DNA from: JBGPBY01 sp041481485
GTDB taxonomy: Bacteria; Acidobacteriota; Terriglobia; 20CM-2-55-15
Direction of reading: 5' to 3'
DNA length: 14,123 bases
Assembly (NCBI GenBank): GCA_041481485.1
Contig: JBGPBY010000148.1
Coordinates: 1-14,123, forward strand
Every line of letters starts with the position of its first letter. The first letter of the stretch is position 1. Of the stretch, positions 1 to 6,285 are shown one piece after another. The position numbers were made by a program, and so were the translations under genes. The notes under the pieces are model-generated. The model did not search any database. It worked only from the letters and a program-made list of their open reading frames with translations, and had not been told where the DNA came from.

Positions 1-15
1 AGCAGGGCTAGTGGT

Positions 16-211
16 CCGGTTGAGAATTGAAAATTGATTGATGATTATTGATTATTGCGCTTGGCAGATAAGAATTCCTGGGATTGAACGCCCCCCGGTC
101 AGCCTCATTTTGACGCACAGCACCCAAGCAAACGGGTTGGAAGAGCGATTTGTTTAAATTTACCAAGCGCAATAATCAATAATCATCAATCAATTTTCAA
201 TTCTCAACCGG
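16..211. repeat. Perfect 49-bp inverted repeat with heptad-structured arms
   Basis: Bases 16-64 and 163-211 are exact reverse complements (49 of 49), separated by a 98-base loop in which I see no gene. From base 20 the left arm divides into 7-nt units: TTGAGAA, TTGAAAA, TTGATTG, ATGATTA, TTGATTA, TTGCGCT. The arm ends with CCGG outside and CCAAGCGC (read inward from the right arm) inside. As RNA it would form a very long AT-rich hairpin. The right arm ends only 7 bases before the ATG of the next gene, so that gene's ribosome-binding region lies against the arm. No transposase, clear target-site duplication or coding potential is visible. It may be a non-autonomous mobile or STRR-like element; this is inference. 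Confidence 0.9.
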
Positions 212-218
212 CGGTGTC

Positions 219-1406
219 ATGTCCGTTAAGTGGTGCCTTCTTACCCTCTTCTTTTTGTGTCCACTCGCATCCGCAGAGGACACACGAGCGCAGTACCCGC
301 GTCTGCTCCAGAATTCCTATTTCGGGATTCACGCTGGCAGTATCCGTTACCGTTTCACGGGAGACCAGTTGCAGGTGGGATTACACACCGAGTCGGTTCA
401 AGTACCGCATCTTGGCGTCCGAGCTCTTCTGATCGGTCATCAGTTCAACAAATTCCTGTCTGCACAGGTCAGCGAAATGCGCCCAGTGGAATGGGTGAAA
501 TACCGGAACATCAACGGAGACGGTATCGATCATTCCGTATGGATGAATGTGGCGGGGCTCACCTTGAAACCACAAGTCGCAGTGTCTTCGAGGACGACCG
601 TCTTCGGCGAGGCAGGTCTTGCCATTGTCACCCGGAAAGGTTTTTCACTCGGTGGATCTTCCGCCGTTGCGGATTTTAACGGCAGGGCTCTTCTCACAGG
701 CGGTGGGATATCGTTTGGATTGAGCGATCACTGGAGCCTGGTTTCGGAGATTGTCTCAGCCTCTGGCAACTCGGAACATCGACAACCCCGTACCACGTTT
801 TTGTCCGGCGGATTGAATTACACCATGCGCCCACTGCCTCCTGAAATTCTTAAGAAGAATTCGGATTCGGGCTTCTTGTATCCGGAAAACATCATTCAAA
901 TTGGCTACTCGAGCAGTGCGATGGGGTTTGGCACCAACGACTTTCTCTCGAGGGGCCGCGTGCCCGTATTTTGGGCGGGCGACGTCAATGTGGCTCGCGG
1001 GATTTCTGTGAACTACCAGCGCAACACATTTCATACTCGCCGCACTTTCTCACTGGATTGGGGCGCCGGCTTGTCCGCATGGAGGAGTGAAAGGAATGGG
1101 GACCCCTTTGTAACTGCCTCACTGTACCCTGTCCTTGAATTCACTCTCATCCGCGCCCGCCCAATGGATTTGTATTTTCGCTATTCTCTTGCCGGCCCCA
1201 CTTACATTTCGAAATCGGTGATCGACGCAATGAACACCGGCAGACACTTCACATTCCAGGATTTTATGGGAATTGGCATCTTTGCCGGACCGAAGAGAAG
1301 GGTCAATTCCGAAGTACGGATCGTGCATTACTCCAACGGCAATATTTTCACGCACAATCCCGGTATCACGGTGCCGCTGAACCTGAATGTGGGGTATACA
1401 TTTTGA
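219..1406 (+). CDS. Outer-membrane double beta-barrel protein with C-terminal PagL-like lipid A deacylase (acyloxyacyl hydrolase) domain
   Basis: This 395-residue protein starts with a Sec signal peptide (hydrophobic residues 6-16, likely cut after ASA at 17-19). Residues 30-203 look like a small OmpA-type barrel whose last strand ends at FLSGGLNYTM. A short polar linker (about 204-218) leads to a second barrel, and the protein ends in Phe (LNVGYTF), the usual BAM signal. The C-terminal part carries the PagL signature HYSN, with His370 and Ser372. PagL enzymes remove the 3-O-linked acyl chain from lipid A in the outer membrane. Aligned without gaps to Pseudomonas PagL from memory, the catalytic Glu (His+14) is Thr384 here, so activity is uncertain. 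The ATG at 219 is chosen because it gives the signal peptide; only a weak GGCGG precedes it. PagL alone is much shorter (about 150-170 residues mature). Confidence 0.75.
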   Translation: MSVKWCLLTLFFLCPLASAEDTRAQYPRLLQNSYFGIHAGSIRYRFTGDQLQVGLHTESVQVPHLGVRALLIGHQFNKFLSAQVSEMRPVEWVKYRNINGDGIDHSVWMNVAGLTLKPQVAVSSRTTVFGEAGLAIVTRKGFSLGGSSAVADFNGRALLTGGGISFGLSDHWSLVSEIVSASGNSEHRQPRTTFLSGGLNYTMRPLPPEILKKNSDSGFLYPENIIQIGYSSSAMGFGTNDFLSRGRVPVFWAGDVNVARGISVNYQRNTFHTRRTFSLDWGAGLSAWRSERNGDPFVTASLYPVLEFTLIRARPMDLYFRYSLAGPTYISKSVIDAMNTGRHFTFQDFMGIGIFAGPKRRVNSEVRIVHYSNGNIFTHNPGITVPLNLNVGYTF

Positions 1407-1430
1407 CCCCGTGCGGAAATCGCAGCATTT

Positions 1431-1512
1431 AGGCGCGGTCATAGACCGCGCACAATCGCAGCGACAACACTGATGCTGTCCCCCATATCGCGCGCGGTCA
1501 TAGACCGCGCCG
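1431..1512. repeat. Two REP-like palindromic units between the PagL-like and HpaB genes
   Basis: Bases 1433-1451 and 1492-1510 both read GCGCGGTC-ATA-GACCGCGC, an 8-bp stem with a 3-base loop, in the same orientation and 40 bases apart. They follow the stop codon at 1406 and precede the HpaB start, so they could end transcription of the upstream gene, though no U-tract follows. The same hairpin recurs near 3179-3260, 4571-4674 and 10414-10444. The rest of the 1407-1581 gap holds nothing else I can name. Confidence 0.85.
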
Positions 1513-1566
1513 ACAGGGGCCTGTGAAATAGCCGTGTTATGATCGCGCCATTTTTGGAATATGGAT

Positions 1567-1574
1567 AAGGAAGG
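1567..1574 (+). promoter_or_regulatory. Ribosome binding site favouring GTG start of the HpaB-family gene
   Basis: AAGGAAGG sits 7 bases before GTG 1582 and lies inside the reading frame of the alternative ATG at 1561, which has only GGAA immediately before it. This argues for the GTG as the real start. Confidence 0.65.
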
Positions 1575-1581
1575 AAAAGAC

Positions 1582-3156
1582 GTGAGCACAGACACCGCAA
1601 CTTCTGGAGCAACTTCCCGGACCCGGCCGTTTACGTCCGAGGAGTATTTGGCGAGCCTGCGTGACGGACGTGAGATCTGGATTTATGGAGAACGAGTCAA
1701 GGACGTCACGACACATCCGGCATTCCGCAATACTGTACGCATGATGGCCCGGTTGTACGAGGCACTGCATGACCAACGTAAAGAGGTCTTGTGCACGGCG
1801 ACCGATACCGGCAGCGGCGGTTATACGCACAAGTTCTTCAAGGCGCCGCGGAATTCGGAAGAGATGGTGGGCGCACGGGATGCCATCGCGGAATGGGCCC
1901 GCGTCAGCTATGGCTGGATGGGCCGCAGTCCGGACTACAAAGCCGCCTTCCTCGCAACGCTCGGTGCAAACTCGGACTACTACGCGCCTTTCTCTGAAAA
2001 CGCCCGGCGTTGGTACAAAAAGGTTCAGGAAGAAGTGACGTTCGTCAATCACGCCATCGTCAACCCTCCTGTAGACCGCAATAAGGAACTGTCCGAAGTG
2101 CGCGATGTGTACATGCACGTGGAGAAGGAAACCGATGGAGGTCTGATCGTCAGCGGCGCAAAGGTCGTCGCAACGACTTCCACATTGACCCACTACAATT
2201 TCATCGCCAACAACGGCGCGCTTCCCATCAAGACCAAAGACTTCGCGTTCGTGTGCATCGTTCCGACAGATGCACCGGGCGTGAAACTGTTGTGCCGTCC
2301 CTCTTACGAAATGAGCGCTGCCGTGGTCGGAAGCCCGTTCGACTATCCATTGTCGAGCCGCCTCGATGAAAACGATTCCATTCTCGTTTTCGACAAGGTT
2401 TTCGTGCCATGGGAAAACGTGTTCGCCTATGGCGATATCGAGAAGGTGAATAATTTTTTCCCGCGTTCTGGCTTCCTGCCGCGCTTCATGTTTCATGGCT
2501 GTGTACGGCTTGCCGTAAAGCTCGATTTCATCGCCGGGCTGTTGCTCAAAGGAGTGGAAGCGACCGGAACGAAGGATTTTCGCGGAGTGCAGGCACAGGT
2601 GGGTGAAGTCCTCGCGTGGCGGAACATGTTTTGGGGACTGACCGACGCGATGGCAAGAACGACCACGCCGTGGACGCCCGGTTACGTCTTGCCAAACCTG
2701 GACTACGGATTGGCATACCGCGTCGCCGCAAGCTCGATTTATCCACGACTAAAGGAAATCATCGAGAACGTGCTCGCGAGTGGATTGATCTATCTGCCGT
2801 CGCATGCGAGCGATTTCAAATCGCCGGAAATCCGCAAGTACCTGGATCAATACGTTCGCGGTTCGAACAACTATTCCGCCGTTGACCGGGTGAAGCTCAT
2901 GAAATTGATGTGGGATGCGATCGGGACGGAGTTTGGCGGGAGACACGAATTATACGAACGCAATTACTTTGGAAATCACGAAAGCATCCGGTTTGAAACG
3001 TTGATGGCAGCCGAAGCAATGGGGCATACGGCAAAGTACAAAGGTTTTGCCGAACAGTGCATGGCGGAATATGACCTGGACGGATGGACGGTCAAGGATT
3101 TGATCAATCCGGATGATGTGAATCTGATCATGCGCCGCGCGAAGGGGAACGAATAA
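1582..3156 (+). CDS. HpaB-family FAD/FADH2-dependent aromatic monooxygenase (4-hydroxyphenylacetate 3-hydroxylase, oxygenase component)
   Basis: The product (524 residues from the GTG) has the HpaB N-terminal domain with IYGERVKDVTTHPAF near residues 34-48, followed by the central and helical C-terminal domains. Two-component enzymes of this family use reduced FAD and O2 to ortho-hydroxylate phenols. In YGWMGRSPDYK, Arg115 and Tyr119 keep the spacing of Arg100 and Tyr104 of Thermus HpaB, and His157 (FVNHAIV) falls at the same offset as His142 there; these are the phenol-binding residues in that enzyme, compared from memory. The start is GTG 1582, preceded by AAGGAAGG at 1567-1574 with a 7-base gap. 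An in-frame ATG at 1561 would add 7 residues but has no good Shine-Dalgarno. No HpaC-type flavin reductase is adjacent, so it must use one in trans. The substrate cannot be told: the family includes PvcC-like biosynthetic enzymes. Confidence 0.85.
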   Translation: MSTDTATSGATSRTRPFTSEEYLASLRDGREIWIYGERVKDVTTHPAFRNTVRMMARLYEALHDQRKEVLCTATDTGSGGYTHKFFKAPRNSEEMVGARDAIAEWARVSYGWMGRSPDYKAAFLATLGANSDYYAPFSENARRWYKKVQEEVTFVNHAIVNPPVDRNKELSEVRDVYMHVEKETDGGLIVSGAKVVATTSTLTHYNFIANNGALPIKTKDFAFVCIVPTDAPGVKLLCRPSYEMSAAVVGSPFDYPLSSRLDENDSILVFDKVFVPWENVFAYGDIEKVNNFFPRSGFLPRFMFHGCVRLAVKLDFIAGLLLKGVEATGTKDFRGVQAQVGEVLAWRNMFWGLTDAMARTTTPWTPGYVLPNLDYGLAYRVAASSIYPRLKEIIENVLASGLIYLPSHASDFKSPEIRKYLDQYVRGSNNYSAVDRVKLMKLMWDAIGTEFGGRHELYERNYFGNHESIRFETLMAAEAMGHTAKYKGFAEQCMAEYDLDGWTVKDLINPDDVNLIMRRAKGNE

Positions 3157-3178
3157 AAGTAAATGAATGCGATTCCCT

Positions 3179-3260
3179 CTGTAGGGGCGGTCTATGACCG
3201 CCCGCAATCATGAGGATTGCAATCCTCGAAATTGTGGGCGGTCATAGACCGCCCCTACAG
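3179..3260. repeat. Nested inverted repeat of two REP-like units between convergent genes
   Basis: Bases 3179-3208 and 3231-3260 are inverted copies (29 of 30 match) of a unit beginning CTGTAGGGGCGGTC. Each unit is itself a hairpin, GGGCGGTC-TAT-GACCGCCC or its complement. Between them lies a separate perfect 16-bp palindrome, GAGGATTGCAATCCTC (3212-3227). The structure fills most of the gap between the HpaB stop (3156) and the stop of the convergent DoxX-like gene (3271), so it probably acts as a two-way terminator or insulator. The stem here has GGGCGG where other copies have GCGCGG, with the paired base changed to match. Confidence 0.88.
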
Positions 3261-3270
3261 TTGGGACTCG

Positions 3271-4548
3271 TTAATCATCCGGCGGCTTCACGAAGCGGAA
3301 CCCGCTGTTCAACAGCCGCAGCGTATCCGGCTCCAACAGTTGCAGCGTCATATGAATCTGGTGGCCTTCCATTGTGCCATCAAGAATCAGCGTTCCCGGC
3401 TCCGGCCGTTGAAATGTAAAATCCGACTTCCATTTCTTACTCTGGCCTTTCGTCAACGCCATGGTCTTTCGATATTCGTCCACCGTCACTCCGTAGTGCG
3501 CAAACGAATCGTCGATTCTCTGAAACACCAGGGTTTCCGGCGTATCGAAAATCACACGGCGCCACTGCCGATCATAGTCATTGACGGCTGCCGGATGCGC
3601 CTGCCCATCGATGGCAAGTTCCTGAATATTCCAGATCCCATAGAGCGGCGATTTTGGCTTCCCGCCGCCCTGGGCATACCAGTAGACCCAGTTCACGTCA
3701 GCCTGAACCAGCAACAAGTAGCCTCCAAAAAGGAGTTGAGCTGCAAGCGCGATACTCATCGCCCGCCGGGATTTCCAAACGGGCGCTTCCTTTCGAGGTG
3801 CCGGCGTGCGATCAAAAATAAAGAACTCGGCAAGGCGGCGCGACTCCGGTGCGAGCCAGATCAACGTCAGAAGGATGATGTGAACTGAAATGATCTTTAC
3901 GCCGATGTCATAAGTCATATTCAGGAGGAACACCTGCGCCATATCGGCAAGGCAGATCAGCGCTCCGAGCAGCGCCGTGCGTGGGATAACCAACAGGATT
4001 CCTGCTAGAAGCTCGGCACAACCCGTCGCAATTTCGTAGCCGCGCGACGAGCCAATTGTTACCCACAGCATTCCCTGGAGCGAGATGTTGCCGACGGGCG
4101 TCACCAGAGTGGTCAGGGATGGTGCGGGAAACTGGACCGGAATCAGTTTGGTCATTCCGTACTCGAACATCTGCGCGGCCAGAGCGAATCGGACAAATAA
4201 TCGGAACCACTGATTCAAAGCGGCATAGTTTGGGCGGTTCCGGTCGAGATACGTCCAGACTACGGTCACGATGATGGCGAGGATCAGGAGCCAGAATGCC
4301 TGAATCCAATAGAACGCACTGTCGCGGCTGTTGCCAGTAAAGCTGAGTGGCGAAGTGATGTGGAAGATGTTGCGGCCAAACCATGCGGTTATGTCTTGCA
4401 TCGGAGACATGAGGCCAAATCCGCGAAATGAGATGCCGGGGATGAGGATCAGGCTACCCAGAATCTGCGTCGCCAGGGAGTAGAGCGTGAGATATGTAAA
4501 TGAAAAGCGGAAGGCCAGAAGGGTCGCAGAACTCCATCGGTTCGTCAT
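3271..4548 (-). CDS. DoxX-like integral membrane protein with soluble C-terminal domain
   Basis: This 425-residue protein has a membrane half and a soluble half. Hydrophobic segments lie near residues 12-37, 78-100, 112-135 and 160-178, with further ones around 185-235 (a long hydrophobic stretch) and 262-282. The segment RFALAAQMFEYGMTKLIP followed by an amphipathic loop and ELLAGILLVIPRTALLGAL is typical of DoxX/SURF4-type proteins. From about residue 295 (SPLYGIWNIQEL) to the end there is a beta-rich, probably extracytoplasmic domain of about 130 residues with the look of a lipocalin-like fold. The biochemical role is unknown; DoxX relatives are linked to quinone redox chemistry or oxidative stress, but no active-site motif supports that here. 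It stands alone, converging on the HpaB gene and diverging from the ankyrin operon. No strong Shine-Dalgarno precedes the ATG, so the start is the longest reasonable one. Confidence 0.7.
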   Translation of the reverse strand: MTNRWSSATLLAFRFSFTYLTLYSLATQILGSLILIPGISFRGFGLMSPMQDITAWFGRNIFHITSPLSFTGNSRDSAFYWIQAFWLLILAIIVTVVWTYLDRNRPNYAALNQWFRLFVRFALAAQMFEYGMTKLIPVQFPAPSLTTLVTPVGNISLQGMLWVTIGSSRGYEIATGCAELLAGILLVIPRTALLGALICLADMAQVFLLNMTYDIGVKIISVHIILLTLIWLAPESRRLAEFFIFDRTPAPRKEAPVWKSRRAMSIALAAQLLFGGYLLLVQADVNWVYWYAQGGGKPKSPLYGIWNIQELAIDGQAHPAAVNDYDRQWRRVIFDTPETLVFQRIDDSFAHYGVTVDEYRKTMALTKGQSKKWKSDFTFQRPEPGTLILDGTMEGHQIHMTLQLLEPDTLRLLNSGFRFVKPPDD

Positions 4549-4570
4549 GGCGAGATTCTATATGAGCCCA

Positions 4571-4674
4571 GCGCCACTGTAGGCGCGGTCTATGACCGCG
4601 CGCGATTTTAGGGACGGCATTATTGCTATCCCTTATAGATTGTGCGCGGTCATAGACCGCGCCTACAGTGGCGC
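4571..4674. repeat. Inverted pair of REP-like units between divergent genes
   Basis: Bases 4571-4601 and 4644-4674 are perfect 31-bp reverse complements, beginning GCGCCACTGTAGGCGCGGTC. Each contains the small hairpin GCGCGGTC-TAT-GACCGCGC or its complement. The 42-base spacer is AT-richer and has no gene. This sits in the 207-base gap between the divergent starts of the DoxX-like gene (4548) and the ankyrin gene (4756), where promoters for both would be expected, so it may separate or modulate them. It is the only copy in the window between divergent rather than convergent or tandem genes. Confidence 0.9.
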
Positions 4675-4755
4675 CGGGAGAAGGAATTGGCGGAGGAAGC
4701 GGCAGTGGGATAAACTTCGGTCGATATTCCAAATCGAATTCGAGGACAGATCGAT

Positions 4756-6285
4756 ATGTTGAACAAAACCATAGGTGTGTTGATTGCGGCCCTGACGCTC
4801 GGCGCGGCATCTCCCGATCCTCGGCTTGCCGACGCGGCCATGCATTCGAATCGGGATCTGGTTCGGACTCTGATCCAGCAAAAGGCGGACGTGAATGCTG
4901 CTCAGGCCGATGGCACCACTGCTCTGCATTGGGCGGTTCAGCATGACGATCTGGATACCGCTCAGCTCCTGCTGCGCTCCGGAGCAAAACCGGACGTGGC
5001 CACACGCTATGGAGTAACGCCCATTTATCTGGCCGCCGTTAGTGGAAACGCCGCAATGATCGATGTCCTGATCAAAGCCGGAGTCGACCCGAAGTTGGCC
5101 AATCCCGGTGGCGAAACCGTTCTGATGACGGCTTCACGAACCGGCAAAATCGATGCCGTCAAACTTCTTCTCGATCGCGGCGCCGATCCCAACGTGAAAG
5201 AAAAAGTCCGCGGACAAACGGCTCTGATGTGGGCGGTACTCGAGAATCATCCTGATGTAGTCAAGCTGCTGATATCCCGCGGCGCGGATATCAATTCGCA
5301 ATCCGCAGTGGTTGTACCCGACGGAACCACAGGACAGCCTCCTGCGGCGGGGGCGGGCACCTCCGCCAATATCGGCGCGACAGGTCCGGGCGTTTACCGC
5401 GCGCGATCGATTCCCAGTCCGTCCGGGGCAATGACCGGACTGATGTACGCCGCCCGGGATGGCAATCTGGAAATGGCTCGCGTGCTCGTGGATCTGAAAG
5501 CCGATCTCGAAAAACCGTCTGCCAACGGGACCACGCCGCTCATCGATGCCATCGTCAACAATCACATCGAGCTGGCGATGTATCTGCTCGACAAAGGCGC
5601 CAATCCCAATGCCGCCGACAACTATTACAAACGCACCCCGCTGTTTGCGGCGATCGAAGCGCGCAACCTCGATTTTGCGAAGGACAGCGCGCCGCCGGTG
5701 CCCGATGCGAAGGATCCGCTCGACCTGATCAAAGGGCTGCTCGCCAAAGGTGCAAACCCCAACACGCGTCACAACACCATGCCGGTGCGCGGTTTCATGC
5801 AGGTCAGCGCCAACTGGGCCAACTTCGATGGGCAGTCCCCATTTCTGCGTGCCGCGCTTGCCGGCGACATCACGGTCATGAAGCTCCTGCTCGATCGTGG
5901 CGCCGATCCCAACGTCAACACCAATGACGGCGCATCTCCGTTAATGGCGGCAGCCGGCGTGAACTGGGTTGTGAGCCAGACCTACAGTCGTTCCGATGCG
6001 GAATACCTCGAAGCCGCAAAACTCTGCATTGAGAAAGGGAATGACGTCAATGCGGCAAACTCTCTTGGCTTCACTGCCATGATCGGCGCCGCAAATCGCG
6101 GTTTTAACGAAATGATCAAACTGCTTGCGGCACACGGGGCAAAACTCGACGCCAAAGACAAACAGGGCCGATCTCCAATGACTTTTGCGGAAGGTGTGTT
6201 TCTCGCCGTGAATCCCCCGGTCAGTCGGCCAGCAACCATTGCGCTGCTGAAACAATTGGCGGAAAGCCAGGCGGCCGCGAAATGA
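4756..6285 (+). CDS. Exported ankyrin-repeat protein, first gene of the cytochrome/DUF1552 operon
   Basis: The 509-residue protein begins with a signal peptide (hydrophobic core about residues 5-18) and is almost entirely ankyrin repeats, about eleven of them. Clear ones start near residues 52 (GTTALHWAVQHDDLDTAQLL), 86, 119, 153, 226, 258, 292, 359, 392, 438 and 471, with the usual LLLDRGADPN turns. A Gly/Ala/Pro-rich linker (about 184-222) separates the first five repeats from the rest, so the solenoid has two blocks. Ankyrin repeats bind proteins; an exported version would do this in the periplasm or at the surface. The ATG at 4756 is preceded by GAGGA (4742-4746). The stop overlaps the next ATG by four bases (ATGA), so translation is probably coupled and the partner may be the cytochrome-like protein; that partnership is inference. 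Confidence 0.85.
   Translation: MLNKTIGVLIAALTLGAASPDPRLADAAMHSNRDLVRTLIQQKADVNAAQADGTTALHWAVQHDDLDTAQLLLRSGAKPDVATRYGVTPIYLAAVSGNAAMIDVLIKAGVDPKLANPGGETVLMTASRTGKIDAVKLLLDRGADPNVKEKVRGQTALMWAVLENHPDVVKLLISRGADINSQSAVVVPDGTTGQPPAAGAGTSANIGATGPGVYRARSIPSPSGAMTGLMYAARDGNLEMARVLVDLKADLEKPSANGTTPLIDAIVNNHIELAMYLLDKGANPNAADNYYKRTPLFAAIEARNLDFAKDSAPPVPDAKDPLDLIKGLLAKGANPNTRHNTMPVRGFMQVSANWANFDGQSPFLRAALAGDITVMKLLLDRGADPNVNTNDGASPLMAAAGVNWVVSQTYSRSDAEYLEAAKLCIEKGNDVNAANSLGFTAMIGAANRGFNEMIKLLAAHGAKLDAKDKQGRSPMTFAEGVFLAVNPPVSRPATIALLKQLAESQAAAK

Noticed and set aside
65..162. A small RNA or gene in the loop of the first inverted repeat
   Set aside because: No open frame with a ribosome site, no tRNA-like fold and no promoter-terminator pair were seen.
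1537..2496. Long minus-strand open frame (about 319 codons) opposite the HpaB gene
   Set aside because: The plus strand encodes a full, recognisable HpaB protein here. The minus product is His/Arg/Cys-rich with no family resemblance, as expected for the shadow of GC-rich coding DNA.
1582..3156. 4-hydroxybutyryl-CoA dehydratase, a relative with an HpaB-like fold
   Set aside because: The paired CXXXC iron-sulfur cysteines of that enzyme are missing, and the phenol-site Arg, Tyr and His of HpaB are present.
1431..4674. Possible CRISPR array from the repeated GGTCTATGACC units
   Set aside because: Units are scattered over kilobases, alternate in orientation, lack uniform spacers and have no cas genes nearby.
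4454..5005. Minus-strand open frame across the DoxX/ankyrin divergent gap
   Set aside because: It overlaps the starts of both real genes and reads through the REP-like pair, which gives it the artefactual VGAVYDRA string.
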